From the NCBI RefSeq assembly GCF_025574465.1, contig NZ_JAOBPP010000018.1, positions 124,001 through 188,000 on the forward strand: a DNA stretch of 64,000 nt, read 5' to 3'. Origin of the DNA: Kordiimonas aestuarii (GTDB taxonomy: Bacteria > Pseudomonadota > Alphaproteobacteria > Sphingomonadales > Kordiimonadaceae). Positions 29,834-39,055 of the stretch are shown here, piece after piece (the stretch's first letter is position 1; each line of letters opens with the position of its first letter). The translations under genes were made by a program, and so were the position numbers. The notes under the pieces are model-generated. The model saw only the letters and a list, made by a program, of their open reading frames with translations. It was not told the DNA's origin and did no database searches.

Positions 29834-31618
29834 ATGACTGATTCTGCCGTGCGGCTTGAGCACGAACCACCCAAAGGCAAACTGCAAAACCTGCGCACGC
29901 TCTGGTCTTTTGTCAGGCCCTATAAAACACAACTCATTCTTGCCAGTTTCTTCCTGCTTGTCGCAGCGGCCACGGTGCTGATCGTACCAACGGCGCTTGG
30001 GGACATTGTCGACAAGGGTTTCTCCGCCGACAACGCACAGAAGGTAAATGACTATTTCCTTGTTTTTGTTGGCATTGTCGCGGTGATGGCTGTCGCCACC
30101 GCCTTCCGGTTTTACTTCGTTACCTGGCTTGGCGAACGCGTCGTCGCGGATATCCGCAAAGCCGTTTATGAGCGCCTCATCACCCTGTCGCCAGAGTTTT
30201 TCGAGGAAAACCGCCCCGGAGAAATTGTCTCACGGCTCACCGCAGATACCACGCTTGTGCAGACCATCGTGGGATCAAGTGTATCGGTATGGGCGCGTAA
30301 TTTCCTGATCGCCATCGGCGGCACTATCTGGCTGTTTGTCATGTCGCCCAAGCTCATGAGCTATATCGTTGTGGTAATTCCCCTGCTGCTGGGGGTTATC
30401 ATTTTTGCAGGTCGTAAAGTGCGCACTTTGTCCCGCACCAGCCAGGACAAAGTGGCCGATGTGGGTGCTCGCGCCAACGAGTCGCTCGCCGCCCTCAACA
30501 TTGTGCAGGCCTTCACCCAGGAAAGTTCCGAGGCAAAACGCTTTGGCGTTCATGTGGACGACGCCTTTGTCGCTGCCAAACGACGCATTACGGTGCGCGC
30601 CGCCATGACCTTTGCGATGATTTTCCTCATTTTCGGGGCAATCGCGCTGGTGCTTTATGAAGGCGCCCAAGATGTTATCGCAGGCAGCATGACTGGCGGC
30701 GAGATGCTTGATTTCATCATGCGGGCTGTGTTTGTTGCCGGTGCTTTCGGTGCACTATCCGAAGTTTACAGCGAACTTCAACGCGCGGCAGGCGCGGCTG
30801 GCAGGCTGGCAGAACTGCTGGCGGCAGAAGCCACGATCAAAGCCCCAGCGAAACCTGCCGCGCTTCCCGCTTCCGTGAATGGTGATATTCATTTCGATAA
30901 CGTAACATTCCATTACCCGAGTAAGAAGGACATACCCGCCCTTGAAGATTTCAACCTTCATATCAAGCCGGGCGAAACAGTTGCACTTGTGGGCCCTTCA
31001 GGCGCAGGTAAATCGACCGTGCTGCAATTGCTGCTGCGTTTTTATGACCCGGACGTGGGCAACATCAACATTGACGGCGTCGACATTGCCACGACCGCTC
31101 CACAGGACTTCCGCTCGCACCTGGCATTTGTGCCGCAGGAAACCATTATCTTCGCGGATACAGTCGCCGAAAACATTCGCTATGGCCGCATGAATGCGAC
31201 GGACGACGAAGTGAAGAGAGCTGTCGACGCCGCTGCAGCCAAGGAGTTTATCGAGCGCGCGCCCGAAGGATACGACACCTTCCTTGGTGAGCGCGGCACG
31301 CGATTGTCGGGCGGCCAGCGCCAACGTATTGCCATTGCCCGGGCCATCCTGCGCGACGCGCCGGTGCTGCTGCTTGATGAAGCGACCAGTGCATTGGACG
31401 CCGAGTCCGAGCTTAAAGTACAGGAAGCGCTTGAGCACCTGATGGAAGGCCGCACCACGCTCGTGATTGCGCATCGGCTTGCAACCGTGAAGAAGGTGGA
31501 TCGTATCGTGGTATTGGACGAAGGACGTATCGTTGCGGAGGGCACCCACGACGAACTGGTTGCCAAAGGCGGGCTATATAAACGACTGGCCGACCTCCAG
31601 TTCAGCACAGGAAGCTGA
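29834..31618 (+). CDS. ABC transporter, fused permease and ATP-binding (MsbA-like exporter)
   Basis: A 594-residue half-transporter. Six membrane helices lie in residues 30-320. The nucleotide-binding domain follows with Walker A GPSGAGKST near 387, the Q-loop FVPQE, the signature LSGGQRQR near 491, Walker B VLLLDEATSALD and the switch IAHRLATV. It acts as a homodimer to export lipids, drugs or peptides. The start at 29834 is used, since the longer frame would run through the rpmE promoter region. No accessory genes lie next to it. Confidence 0.92.
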   Translation: MTDSAVRLEHEPPKGKLQNLRTLWSFVRPYKTQLILASFFLLVAAATVLIVPTALGDIVDKGFSADNAQKVNDYFLVFVGIVAVMAVATAFRFYFVTWLGERVVADIRKAVYERLITLSPEFFEENRPGEIVSRLTADTTLVQTIVGSSVSVWARNFLIAIGGTIWLFVMSPKLMSYIVVVIPLLLGVIIFAGRKVRTLSRTSQDKVADVGARANESLAALNIVQAFTQESSEAKRFGVHVDDAFVAAKRRITVRAAMTFAMIFLIFGAIALVLYEGAQDVIAGSMTGGEMLDFIMRAVFVAGAFGALSEVYSELQRAAGAAGRLAELLAAEATIKAPAKPAALPASVNGDIHFDNVTFHYPSKKDIPALEDFNLHIKPGETVALVGPSGAGKSTVLQLLLRFYDPDVGNINIDGVDIATTAPQDFRSHLAFVPQETIIFADTVAENIRYGRMNATDDEVKRAVDAAAAKEFIERAPEGYDTFLGERGTRLSGGQRQRIAIARAILRDAPVLLLDEATSALDAESELKVQEALEHLMEGRTTLVIAHRLATVKKVDRIVVLDEGRIVAEGTHDELVAKGGLYKRLADLQFSTGS

Positions 31619-31702
31619 CGTGGCTGTCCTTGACAACAGCAAGCTCGACCTTTGTAATGTGTTGATTGTAAGTAAATACCAAAGCAAAGGTTAAAGGCTT
31701 TT

Positions 31703-32530
31703 TTGGCACCCGCACAGGAAAATCCAGGAAGGTGGCTAGAGGTTACCACGGTTGTAGGATGTCGTGTCGCGTGTGCCTATTGCCCACAAAAAGCGCTCAC
31801 CTCGTCCTACAGGCACATCTCCAAGACGATTGCCCTCAAACTGGAAGATTTTAAACATTTCCTGACCAGCGTGCCAACTGACGTGAAACTTGCCTTCAGT
31901 GGTTATTCAGAACCCTTCCTGAATCCGGACTGTGTTGCCCTGATGCAATATGCCTCGACCAAGGGGCACAAGCTTATCGCGTCCAGCACACTTGAGGGCA
32001 TGACCGTGGAACAGGCAGAGCAAGTGGTAGATATCCCGTTTGAGCGCTTTCTCGTGCATCTGGCAAACGATATGGAACAAGAGCGCATCACGTTGGATCA
32101 ACGCTATTTCGATATACTGGATATATTTCAGGGTCATCCAGACTTTCGGTTTCACTCCGATGGATACAAGGTCCATCGGGATGTAGAGCATCACCTGGTT
32201 TCCTACGCGCTCAGAAAAGTTCATTCCCGGGCTGGGAATGTTCCGCAAGATAACGAGATAGACGTAACGCAGGAGCGTCTTGAGACAATCCATATGCAAG
32301 GTCCGATCACCTGCGATCGGCTGAACGGCAATGTGCTGTTGCCCAACGGCAACGTTGCTCTTTGCTGCATGGATTTCGGTCTGCGACATGTGATTGGAAA
32401 CCTGGCAACCGACAGCTATGAAGACCTGTTCACATCGCCCGAATACAAACGTGTTCAACAGCAGATGTTATCGGGTGGCCAAGACATTTTATGTCGCACA
32501 TGCCACAAGGCCGTTCCTATAACCAACTGA
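31703..32530 (+). CDS. radical SAM protein with C-terminal SPASM-like cysteines
   Basis: A 275-residue protein, started at a TTG with AAAGG five bases ahead. The radical SAM cluster motif CxxxCxxC is at Cys20, Cys24 and Cys27 (GCRVACAYC). A C-terminal region (about 200-272) has a further set of cysteines (ITCDRL, LCCMDFG, ILCRTCHKA), the layout of a SPASM auxiliary iron-sulfur domain. GYSEPFLNP replaces the usual GGEP. Such proteins modify peptides, proteins or sugars. I see no short precursor peptide gene adjacent; the convergent neighbour is a serine hydrolase. Substrate unknown. Confidence 0.82.
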   Translation: MAPAQENPGRWLEVTTVVGCRVACAYCPQKALTSSYRHISKTIALKLEDFKHFLTSVPTDVKLAFSGYSEPFLNPDCVALMQYASTKGHKLIASSTLEGMTVEQAEQVVDIPFERFLVHLANDMEQERITLDQRYFDILDIFQGHPDFRFHSDGYKVHRDVEHHLVSYALRKVHSRAGNVPQDNEIDVTQERLETIHMQGPITCDRLNGNVLLPNGNVALCCMDFGLRHVIGNLATDSYEDLFTSPEYKRVQQQMLSGGQDILCRTCHKAVPITN

Positions 32531-32547
32531 CCTGGCATTGCAGTTGG

Positions 32548-33609
32548 TCAGCCTCCCTGCCCGCCAATCAATAACGGCACGATCTCCTGCGTCAGCACCT
32601 GCATGGGGATGAACTGCGTTGGTTTTCCGTAATTTTTGCCCGTAAATGCTGCAACCAGCTCCAGTTCCGGGATAATAAAAATGAAATTGCCGCCGTTACC
32701 ATGTGCATAGATGAGGCTGACCGGTTTCCCCTTCACTTCACCACTGTCAAGCCACCAAAGGTAGCCGTAGCGCTGTCGCCTTTCATAGATTTTCGTGTGC
32801 TCTTCGGTCACTTTATCGAGCCATTTCTCTGACACCACCTGCGTCTGTTTTGTGTCATTTCGCGCCATATCTGTGCCGCCCGGTGTCGCCCCCCGCGCGG
32901 CAACCATCAAACCTATTTTATGCAGGTCGGAGAGCTTCAGACGCAGGTGGCCCCCGGTATCGGTGTAGCCTTTTGGCGTACTCTCCCATTTTGCTCCCTC
33001 AATGCCCAGCGGACGGAACAATCGCTCCTCGGCATAGGCCGGCACGTCCCTACCCGAGAGCTTTTTGAGTACACGTCCCAACAACACAACACCGCCCGTA
33101 CAGTAGCTGAAATGTTTCCCAACTTCATGGGCGATGGGCTGACCGAGAAGGAAGGCCGCCCAGTCGCGGGTTTTATACATCTTGTCTTCATGGCCAACAG
33201 ATGCCGGCACCCAGTCATTGCAGGCAAGGCCGGTGCGCATGGTCAGGATGTCCTCAATGGTGATGTCGCGCTTGTCGCTGCCTTTGGGAACGGCGACAAA
33301 TTCGTCGGGCAGAATATCCGCGACCTTTACGTCCACGTTTTTCAGCCGCCCGTCTTCAATCAACTCTCCAATCAACAGGGCCGTGATGCTTTTGGTAGCG
33401 GACCGTATGTCATGCCGTTCACCGGCATCAAAGCCGGGCGCGTAGGCCTCAAACACCAATTTGCCGCCCAGGCTGAGCATGCCGCCTGTGATCCCATCAT
33501 AGTCCCCCGCCTTGAGCTTCCTGACCACATCGTCAGTCGCCGGATGCGCGACCGCTGACCCCACACCAAACACCGCCAGCATACCCGCGACCAATATAGC
33601 CCGTATCAT
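32548..33609 (-). CDS. serine hydrolase of the beta-lactamase (class C-like) family
   Basis: A 353-residue exported enzyme. The signal peptide is cut near AVAH. The nucleophile motif SxxK is present as SATK (RHDIRSATKSI). The Tyr-x-Asn element is replaced by SYCT, and the KTG-like element by HGNGG. The overall length and the NxxL-like motif of the N-terminal half fit the penicillin-binding-protein-like/esterase group. It could act on a peptide or ester in the periplasm; a true beta-lactamase is unlikely. Next to, and convergent with, the radical SAM gene. Confidence 0.87.
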   Translation of the reverse strand: MIRAILVAGMLAVFGVGSAVAHPATDDVVRKLKAGDYDGITGGMLSLGGKLVFEAYAPGFDAGERHDIRSATKSITALLIGELIEDGRLKNVDVKVADILPDEFVAVPKGSDKRDITIEDILTMRTGLACNDWVPASVGHEDKMYKTRDWAAFLLGQPIAHEVGKHFSYCTGGVVLLGRVLKKLSGRDVPAYAEERLFRPLGIEGAKWESTPKGYTDTGGHLRLKLSDLHKIGLMVAARGATPGGTDMARNDTKQTQVVSEKWLDKVTEEHTKIYERRQRYGYLWWLDSGEVKGKPVSLIYAHGNGGNFIFIIPELELVAAFTGKNYGKPTQFIPMQVLTQEIVPLLIGGQGG

Positions 33610-33695
33610 TTTGTCCTCCCCAGCATTTTATGTCCGCAGCATCAGAATGCAGGAATGAGGCAGCAAGATGAATATCACACCACCTGACACCTGTT

Positions 33696-35537
33696 TCAGA
33701 GACCGTAATACCAGGGCACCACAAGCGTGAATACCAGCCAAAGCAACAGCACAAGGGGGATGCCAAGACGCATATAGTCGGCAAAGGCATAGTTGCCCGG
33801 CCCCATAACCAGAAGGTTGGTCTGATAACTGACGGGTGTGGCGAACGAGCAGTTGGCGGCAAAAATAATCGTCACGACAAAGGGCATCGTAGGCAGGTCA
33901 AGCCGTGTCGCCATATCTATCGCAATCGGCGTAAAGAGAATTGCCGTGGTGTTGTTACTAAGGATATTGGATACCCCAGCCACAAGGATAAACAACGCGG
34001 AGAGCATTACCGTGCTGCCTGCGCCGTCCAGCAGCGACACCATACGGTACCCGAGGAAAGCAGCGCCACCGGTCGCTTCCATGGCCGCACCCATGGCAAG
34101 TGCCGCCCCCACCAGCAGGAAAACTTTGCGGTTGAGCGCCCGGCTTGCTTGCCCCACAGTCAGGCACCCCGTGATAACCACAATAAACGCCCCCATCATG
34201 GCAGCGACGACGATTGGCAAGGCACCGCTGGCTGACGCCACCACAACAGATATGAAAACGAGCTGCGATATCCATTTTTTCCGTTTCTCAGGCAGCGCAT
34301 GGCCAGTCCATTCCATCAGGATGACATCGCGACGTGTTCGCAAGTGGCGCAACTGCGAACCGGTGCCACACACAAGCAGGATGTCCCCCGCCTCAAGCCG
34401 AATATTGCCAAGGGGGCTGCGCGGCATGCGGGTGCGCCGCTGCACTCCGATGATTGTGCCACCGCCAGAAAGGTTTGCCCCCACCTGTAAAACCGTGCGC
34501 CCTTCAAGCGGGCTTGCAGGTGGAACCAGAACCTCAAAAAGATGCGCGGTATCCTCGCTCCGGGTGCTGTCCCTACTGTCACCGCCACTTCCGCTCCCAT
34601 TAGTCAAGGCACCTGGCGTACCGGCGGCGATGTCCGCGAGCTTCTCCCGGGTACCGACAAGCGTTAATCTGTCGCCCGCACGCACCGTGATGTCATCAAA
34701 AGGCGGCAAAAGGCTCTGCCTTTTTCGCTCGATCAACCAGACCGTCAAGTCAGGCAGGCCGGGCAACATGCCGGAAACCGACTGCATACCCTCAAAGCGG
34801 CTACCTTTCAAAACGATCAGCTGCGCGATAAATTGTCTGCCCCCAGACACCTCAACCCCAGATTCAATACCCCCGTCCTTTGGCAAGAGGCGGGGAGCCG
34901 CGAGCCAGATGAAAGCAAAACCTGAAAGCGCCATGATGATACCAGGCACTGTGAAATCAAAAAAATCGATGCGGCCCCCGGTGATAGAATGGTAAGCCCC
35001 CGCCACCAGCAGGTTTGTGCTGGTGCCGATCAACGTCGTCATGCCACCGAGGATCGCGGCAAAGGATAGCGGCATCAGTACCTGGCTGGGTGCTTCCCGC
35101 ATTTTATTGGCCAGCACGATCATGATTGGCAGAAACATAACAACAACCGGTGTATCATTGAGAAAGGCGCTGATCACCATCACACCAATGAGGCAACCAA
35201 AGATCAGCAGCCTGGGCCGGCGCCTGCCGTGGCGCACAAGAAGTATGGTGGGTCCCTCCAGCGCAGCTGTCTGGCTCATGGCTTGGCCAATAACCATCAA
35301 GGCCAATATCGTGATGAGGGCGGGATGGGCAAAGCCTGCCAGCAGGCTTTGGCTGGTTACCGGTGTGCCGCTATTGCCGCCTTCATAGGGCAGGAGTTGG
35401 AACAGCAGCAGCAATGTTGCAACAACGCCCAACGATATGACCTCGACAGACCATCGCTCCGTTGCGTAAAGCACAATGGCGCCAACGATAACTGCGAAGC
35501 TGACCCACATGTGAATATTCGCTGCAACCATATCCAT
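33696..35537 (-). CDS. SLC13-family permease with two TrkA-C (RCK_C) domains
   Basis: A 613-residue membrane protein. Membrane helices fill both ends and two soluble RCK_C domains lie between (about 210-285 and 320-400; RLTLVGTREKL and DILLVCGTGSQL mark their ends). The transport core has ALMVIGQAMSQTAALEG and, near the C-terminus, ILSNNTTAILFTPIA and ATPVSYQTNLLVMGPGNY, where NTT and PVSYQTN match the SLC13/DASS signature. It probably moves sulfate or a dicarboxylate, gated by a ligand bound to RCK_C. GGAG sits six bases before the chosen ATG (35537); in-frame ATGs at 35549 and 35555 are less well placed. Confidence 0.88.
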   Translation of the reverse strand: MDMVAANIHMWVSFAVIVGAIVLYATERWSVEVISLGVVATLLLLFQLLPYEGGNSGTPVTSQSLLAGFAHPALITILALMVIGQAMSQTAALEGPTILLVRHGRRRPRLLIFGCLIGVMVISAFLNDTPVVVMFLPIMIVLANKMREAPSQVLMPLSFAAILGGMTTLIGTSTNLLVAGAYHSITGGRIDFFDFTVPGIIMALSGFAFIWLAAPRLLPKDGGIESGVEVSGGRQFIAQLIVLKGSRFEGMQSVSGMLPGLPDLTVWLIERKRQSLLPPFDDITVRAGDRLTLVGTREKLADIAAGTPGALTNGSGSGGDSRDSTRSEDTAHLFEVLVPPASPLEGRTVLQVGANLSGGGTIIGVQRRTRMPRSPLGNIRLEAGDILLVCGTGSQLRHLRTRRDVILMEWTGHALPEKRKKWISQLVFISVVVASASGALPIVVAAMMGAFIVVITGCLTVGQASRALNRKVFLLVGAALAMGAAMEATGGAAFLGYRMVSLLDGAGSTVMLSALFILVAGVSNILSNNTTAILFTPIAIDMATRLDLPTMPFVVTIIFAANCSFATPVSYQTNLLVMGPGNYAFADYMRLGIPLVLLLWLVFTLVVPWYYGL

Positions 35538-35715
35538 GCCGGTCTCCATAAGCATGAGGTAACTGCAACCACCACAAGCTATCAGGATATCGTTTTTTTA
35601 AAGGCACGTCTCGCGAAAGAGTGAGGGTTGCCCTTGCCTTGCCAGCACGATTAAGCAAAGCTTCACAAATACGGTTGTAAAATACACGACATGACCAGCG
35701 CCGGGAGAAGGCCCT

Positions 35716-36519
35716 TTGAAATCAACCAGTAACTGGCTGTACATGCTTCTGCTTACCCTCTGCCTTTCCTGGCCGCTGCGCGCCGGGCCCATACGGCTAT
35801 GCAACAGTACGGAATTCTGGCCTCCCTACAGCTTCCTGCACAAGGACAAACTCATCGGCGAACATACGGAGATTCTCGACGCTGCCTTTGCAGACATTGG
35901 CCGGGAGTATGAGCAGGTATTATTACCATGGAAACGGTGTCAGGACCGGGTGGCCGCAGGTGAACTGATGGGCATCATCGGTATTTCCTTCACCGAGGAA
36001 CGCAACGGCCTGTTCCATTTCCCCGCTGACGCGCCGGAAGACGCTCCACCGGACGCCATAAGCCAAGTGGAATTTGTCATTGTCACCCGGGCAGATATCC
36101 CGGCACCCACAAGCATCAGCATTGAGGCAGTACCGGAACCCGTGGGTGTTCTTCTGGGATATCGCTCCGCCGACACGGTACGGGAGGCAGGTAAACGCGC
36201 GCAAATCGTGGCGCAACAATCAAGCCTGTTTCAAATGCTGGAGCGTTCCCGCATTGCCTCTGCCGTGGTGTTACGGGGTACCGCAGTCCGGTATGTTGAG
36301 ACGAGTGAAGAGCCTCTGGTGATCCATGAGCCCGCTTTATGGTCCACACCCCATTTTGTCGCCTTCAGCCGCAAGGCGGGCCTGCAGGAAGGGCAGATGG
36401 CGGAAATATGGGCAGCCATTAAAGCCGTCAGGGCAGATAAGGCACGCATGGCAGCCCTCCGGCAACGGGTCAATGAAATGCTGGAGCCCTGCTTTGCCGC
36501 TGACGCCTCTTGCAAATAA
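35716..36519 (+). CDS. periplasmic solute-binding protein, amino-acid (family 3) type
   Basis: A 267-residue exported protein. It starts from a TTG with GGGAGAAGG nearby and a signal peptide (MLLLTLCLSWPLRAG). The mature protein begins with the PIRLCNSTEFWPPYSFL lead of family 3 binding proteins, followed by the two-lobe pattern (KLIGEHTEIL). No ABC permease or ATPase gene lies beside it, so it may serve a system elsewhere or act as a sensor. Its 3' end lies 11 bases from the convergent OmpA-type gene. Confidence 0.8.
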   Translation: MKSTSNWLYMLLLTLCLSWPLRAGPIRLCNSTEFWPPYSFLHKDKLIGEHTEILDAAFADIGREYEQVLLPWKRCQDRVAAGELMGIIGISFTEERNGLFHFPADAPEDAPPDAISQVEFVIVTRADIPAPTSISIEAVPEPVGVLLGYRSADTVREAGKRAQIVAQQSSLFQMLERSRIASAVVLRGTAVRYVETSEEPLVIHEPALWSTPHFVAFSRKAGLQEGQMAEIWAAIKAVRADKARMAALRQRVNEMLEPCFAADASCK

Positions 36520-36529
36520 GAGCCAAGGT

Positions 36530-37624
36530 CTATCTCTGGGTCAGACGCATTTCGATGCGGCGATTTCGACTGTAGGCGAAAATATTTTCGGCCGGGTCAA
36601 TGGGCTGATATTCGCCAAAGCCGGTCGCGGCCAGACGCTCCGCTGGCACACCAACCGAAATAAGAAACTCCACCACACTAATGGCGCGGGCCGAAGAAAG
36701 TTCCCAGTTGTTGCGGAACTGCGCATTTGAAATCGGGCGCTTGTCTGTGTGGCCATCCACCCGCAAAATCCAGTTCAGCTCAGGCGGAATTTCGCGCGAA
36801 ATCGCCATAAGCGTCTCGGCGAACTTGCGCATTTCGGCGCGCCCCTCTGGCCCCAGTTCCGCGCTTGCCGAGCTGAAAAGCAGTTCGCTTGCAAATACAA
36901 ATCGGTCGCCTTCTATCCTGATTTCAGGGCGGCTGGATAGTACCTCCTTGAGCCGACCAAAAAATTCAGATCTGTATCCCGCCAGTTCCTCAACCTTACT
37001 GGCCAGCGCACGGTTGAGCCTGCGGCCCATATCCACAATCACGGCCTGATTGCGGCGGTCACGTTCTTCACTGGCCTGCAGCGCAGCCTCAAGCCTGCCA
37101 AGCTGCTCCTGAAGGGCGGTGATATTGCGCTGAAGCCGCGCAACCTCCGCACGGGCACGGGCGGATATGCTGCGTTCTTCTTCCAATTCACCAGCGGCAA
37201 GGCCGTACTGCTCCTCGAGCCTGCTGGCTGCGGCTTCGAACCGCTCCCGCGCCTCGGTCATCTCGGCCAAGCGGGCTTCGCTGTCCGAGAGTTCCGCGCG
37301 GGTGCTGTCAAGCGTCGCCGAAAGCTGGTCCCGGTCCTTGTTGGCGGATGTCAGGGACGCGGAAAGCTCGGCCATACTGTCCCTGAGCGCAGAATTGGCC
37401 TGCTGTTCCATCTTCAGAAGGTTGCCAAGCTGCGCCACCTGTCCCCTGAGCTCCGCCAGCGCCTGATCACGCCCGGACAAGGCCTGCCCAAGGAAAAACT
37501 GCGCCAAAACGAACATTGACAGCAGAAAAATAATGACGAGCAACAGTGTGGATAATGCGTCCACAAAACCGGGCCAGCTATTGTCCTGACCACCACCCCC
37601 TATGCGCCGCCGCGCGCCGATCAT
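36530..37624 (-). CDS. MotB/OmpA-type peptidoglycan-binding protein with long coiled coil
   Basis: A 364-residue protein. A single N-terminal membrane helix (about 24-45) is preceded by WPGFVDALST with Asp22, in the position where MotB/ExbD/TolR have their proton-carrying Asp. Then comes a coiled coil at about 50-210 (heptads rich in Glu, Leu, Arg) and an OmpA-like domain at about 250-364 (RVDGHTDKRPISNAQFRNNWELSSARA, YSRNRRIEMRL). Its start overlaps the MotA-like gene's stop (ATGA), so they are coupled. This is a stator-type pair, with a long coil reaching through the periplasm to peptidoglycan. Confidence 0.88.
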   Translation of the reverse strand: MIGARRRIGGGGQDNSWPGFVDALSTLLLVIIFLLSMFVLAQFFLGQALSGRDQALAELRGQVAQLGNLLKMEQQANSALRDSMAELSASLTSANKDRDQLSATLDSTRAELSDSEARLAEMTEARERFEAAASRLEEQYGLAAGELEEERSISARARAEVARLQRNITALQEQLGRLEAALQASEERDRRNQAVIVDMGRRLNRALASKVEELAGYRSEFFGRLKEVLSSRPEIRIEGDRFVFASELLFSSASAELGPEGRAEMRKFAETLMAISREIPPELNWILRVDGHTDKRPISNAQFRNNWELSSARAISVVEFLISVGVPAERLAATGFGEYQPIDPAENIFAYSRNRRIEMRLTQR

Positions 37625-38916
37625 ACGTCATCGCCCTCGTCACGCCGTGCCGAAAGTCCGGTAGGCTTGGCTTCAGGCTCGGCGGTATAGTCCTTCGGGG
37701 ACGGACTTGCCGCTTTCGGCGCTGGCTGCGGCCCTCGCATCGTGGCGGGCCGGTGCAGGCCCGGTATCGTACCAGTGCCACCGTCCATGCTTGCAGCGAT
37801 CGTGCGCGACAGCAGCTTGAGCTCAGCGCGCAGTTCCTCCACCAGATTATCGGAGGTGCGCACCTGTTCATCAATCAGCCGTTTGATACCGACATCAAGG
37901 TTACGGATATGGCCTTTGGTGGCATCGTCCATCACCGGTGCCGCAGGCGGCGGCGTCTTGTGGCTGGTGGCCAGTTTGTCGATGGCCGTTGCCAGCATCT
38001 TGAAGGCCTCGTCGCCCTTTTGCATGTGTGCACTCTGTGCATCCAGTTTGTCCGCAAGGGTCGCAAGCGATTCTGCAATGCTTGTCATGGTATGCTGGCC
38101 CTGCAGACGCGAATCCTCAGAGTGTTTAAGTGTACGCTGCAGCCGATCAATGCCATCTGCTGTCTGTTCCATCAGCGCCGTCATATAGGAACTGGGGCTG
38201 GCCATGCCATCGGACACTTCCGTACGCGACAACTGTGTCACAGACGCAAGCCAATCTTCCACACTATTATAGAAGCGGGTCTGTGCCTGACTGGCTTGCA
38301 GATCCATGAAACCAAGAATCAAACTGCCCGCGAGACCAAACAGCGAGCTTGAGAAAGCCGTTCCCATGCCGGAGAGTGGGGCTTCAAGGCCCGCCTTCAG
38401 TTCATCAAACATCAGCGCCATATCGCCGCCATCAACCGTCAGGCCATTAATGGTTTTACCGATGGCGCCAATGGTGCCCAAAAGCCCCCAGAAAGTGCCC
38501 AGAAGGCCAAGGAAGATAAGAAGGCCTGTGAAATAGCGGCTGATCTCACGACTTTCCTCAAGACGGGAAATGATTCCGTCCAGCACCGAGCGCATGGACA
38601 GCGTGGAAAGACGCATGCCCCCCTCTTCCTGAGCGCTGAGAAGCGACGCGGCAGGTGCCAGCAAGCGTGGCGCGGCCGATGAGCGGCTCGCCTCATGGCG
38701 CTGGAATGCCGTAACCCACTCGATCTCAGGCGTCAGGTCGAACACCCGACGATAAGCAAAGCCGATGCCAATCAGAAGCGTCAGCACAATCACACCATTG
38801 AGGGCGATATTGGCCATGAAGGCGTCAATCATCGGACCTCGCAACAGGGCCACCAACACCAGCACCGCCACCAGAAACAGCGTCATGCGCATCAGAAATT
38901 TTCTTGGCTTCTGCAT
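37621..38916 (-). CDS. MotA/TolQ/ExbB-like proton-channel family protein
   Basis: A 431-residue membrane protein started at MQKPRKFL (GAGGG five bases ahead); the longer frame adds 18 unlike residues. Two N-terminal helices (about 10-55), a cytoplasmic region, and two further helices (about 130-165 and 180-215, with GLLGTFWGLLGTIGAI and GMGTAFSSSLFGLAGS) match MotA/TolQ/ExbB channels. The C-terminal 200 residues are a cytoplasmic, helical extension with the tail rich in Pro. It pairs with the OmpA-type protein. In related genomes the pair is kept near the inositol monophosphatase and efp genes, as here. Confidence 0.86.
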   Translation of the reverse strand: MQKPRKFLMRMTLFLVAVLVLVALLRGPMIDAFMANIALNGVIVLTLLIGIGFAYRRVFDLTPEIEWVTAFQRHEASRSSAAPRLLAPAASLLSAQEEGGMRLSTLSMRSVLDGIISRLEESREISRYFTGLLIFLGLLGTFWGLLGTIGAIGKTINGLTVDGGDMALMFDELKAGLEAPLSGMGTAFSSSLFGLAGSLILGFMDLQASQAQTRFYNSVEDWLASVTQLSRTEVSDGMASPSSYMTALMEQTADGIDRLQRTLKHSEDSRLQGQHTMTSIAESLATLADKLDAQSAHMQKGDEAFKMLATAIDKLATSHKTPPPAAPVMDDATKGHIRNLDVGIKRLIDEQVRTSDNLVEELRAELKLLSRTIAASMDGGTGTIPGLHRPATMRGPQPAPKAASPSPKDYTAEPEAKPTGLSARRDEGDDV

Positions 38917-39055
38917 CGTGCCCTCACTTCCCCAAATCACGGTGAGTTCCGGCATTATGCCGGAACTCAAACCACAGCAATAACTTGGCTACAGTTTAAG
39001 GGCAATATTATGACTGTAAATGGGGATTTACGGAAGCTGCAGATAAGACCCCGAT

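Noticed and set aside
32522..32548. Terminator between the radical SAM and serine hydrolase genes
   Set aside because: ACCAACTG and CAGTTGGT can pair, but there is no T-run on either side and the stem overlaps the radical SAM stop codon, so I do not list it as a terminator.
36530..38916. Zorya defence system (ZorA/ZorB-like pair)
   Set aside because: The MotA-like and OmpA-like pair resembles ZorAB in layout, but no ZorC, ZorD or ZorE gene follows. The neighbours are suhB, efp and a GST, so it is better described as a housekeeping stator-like pair.
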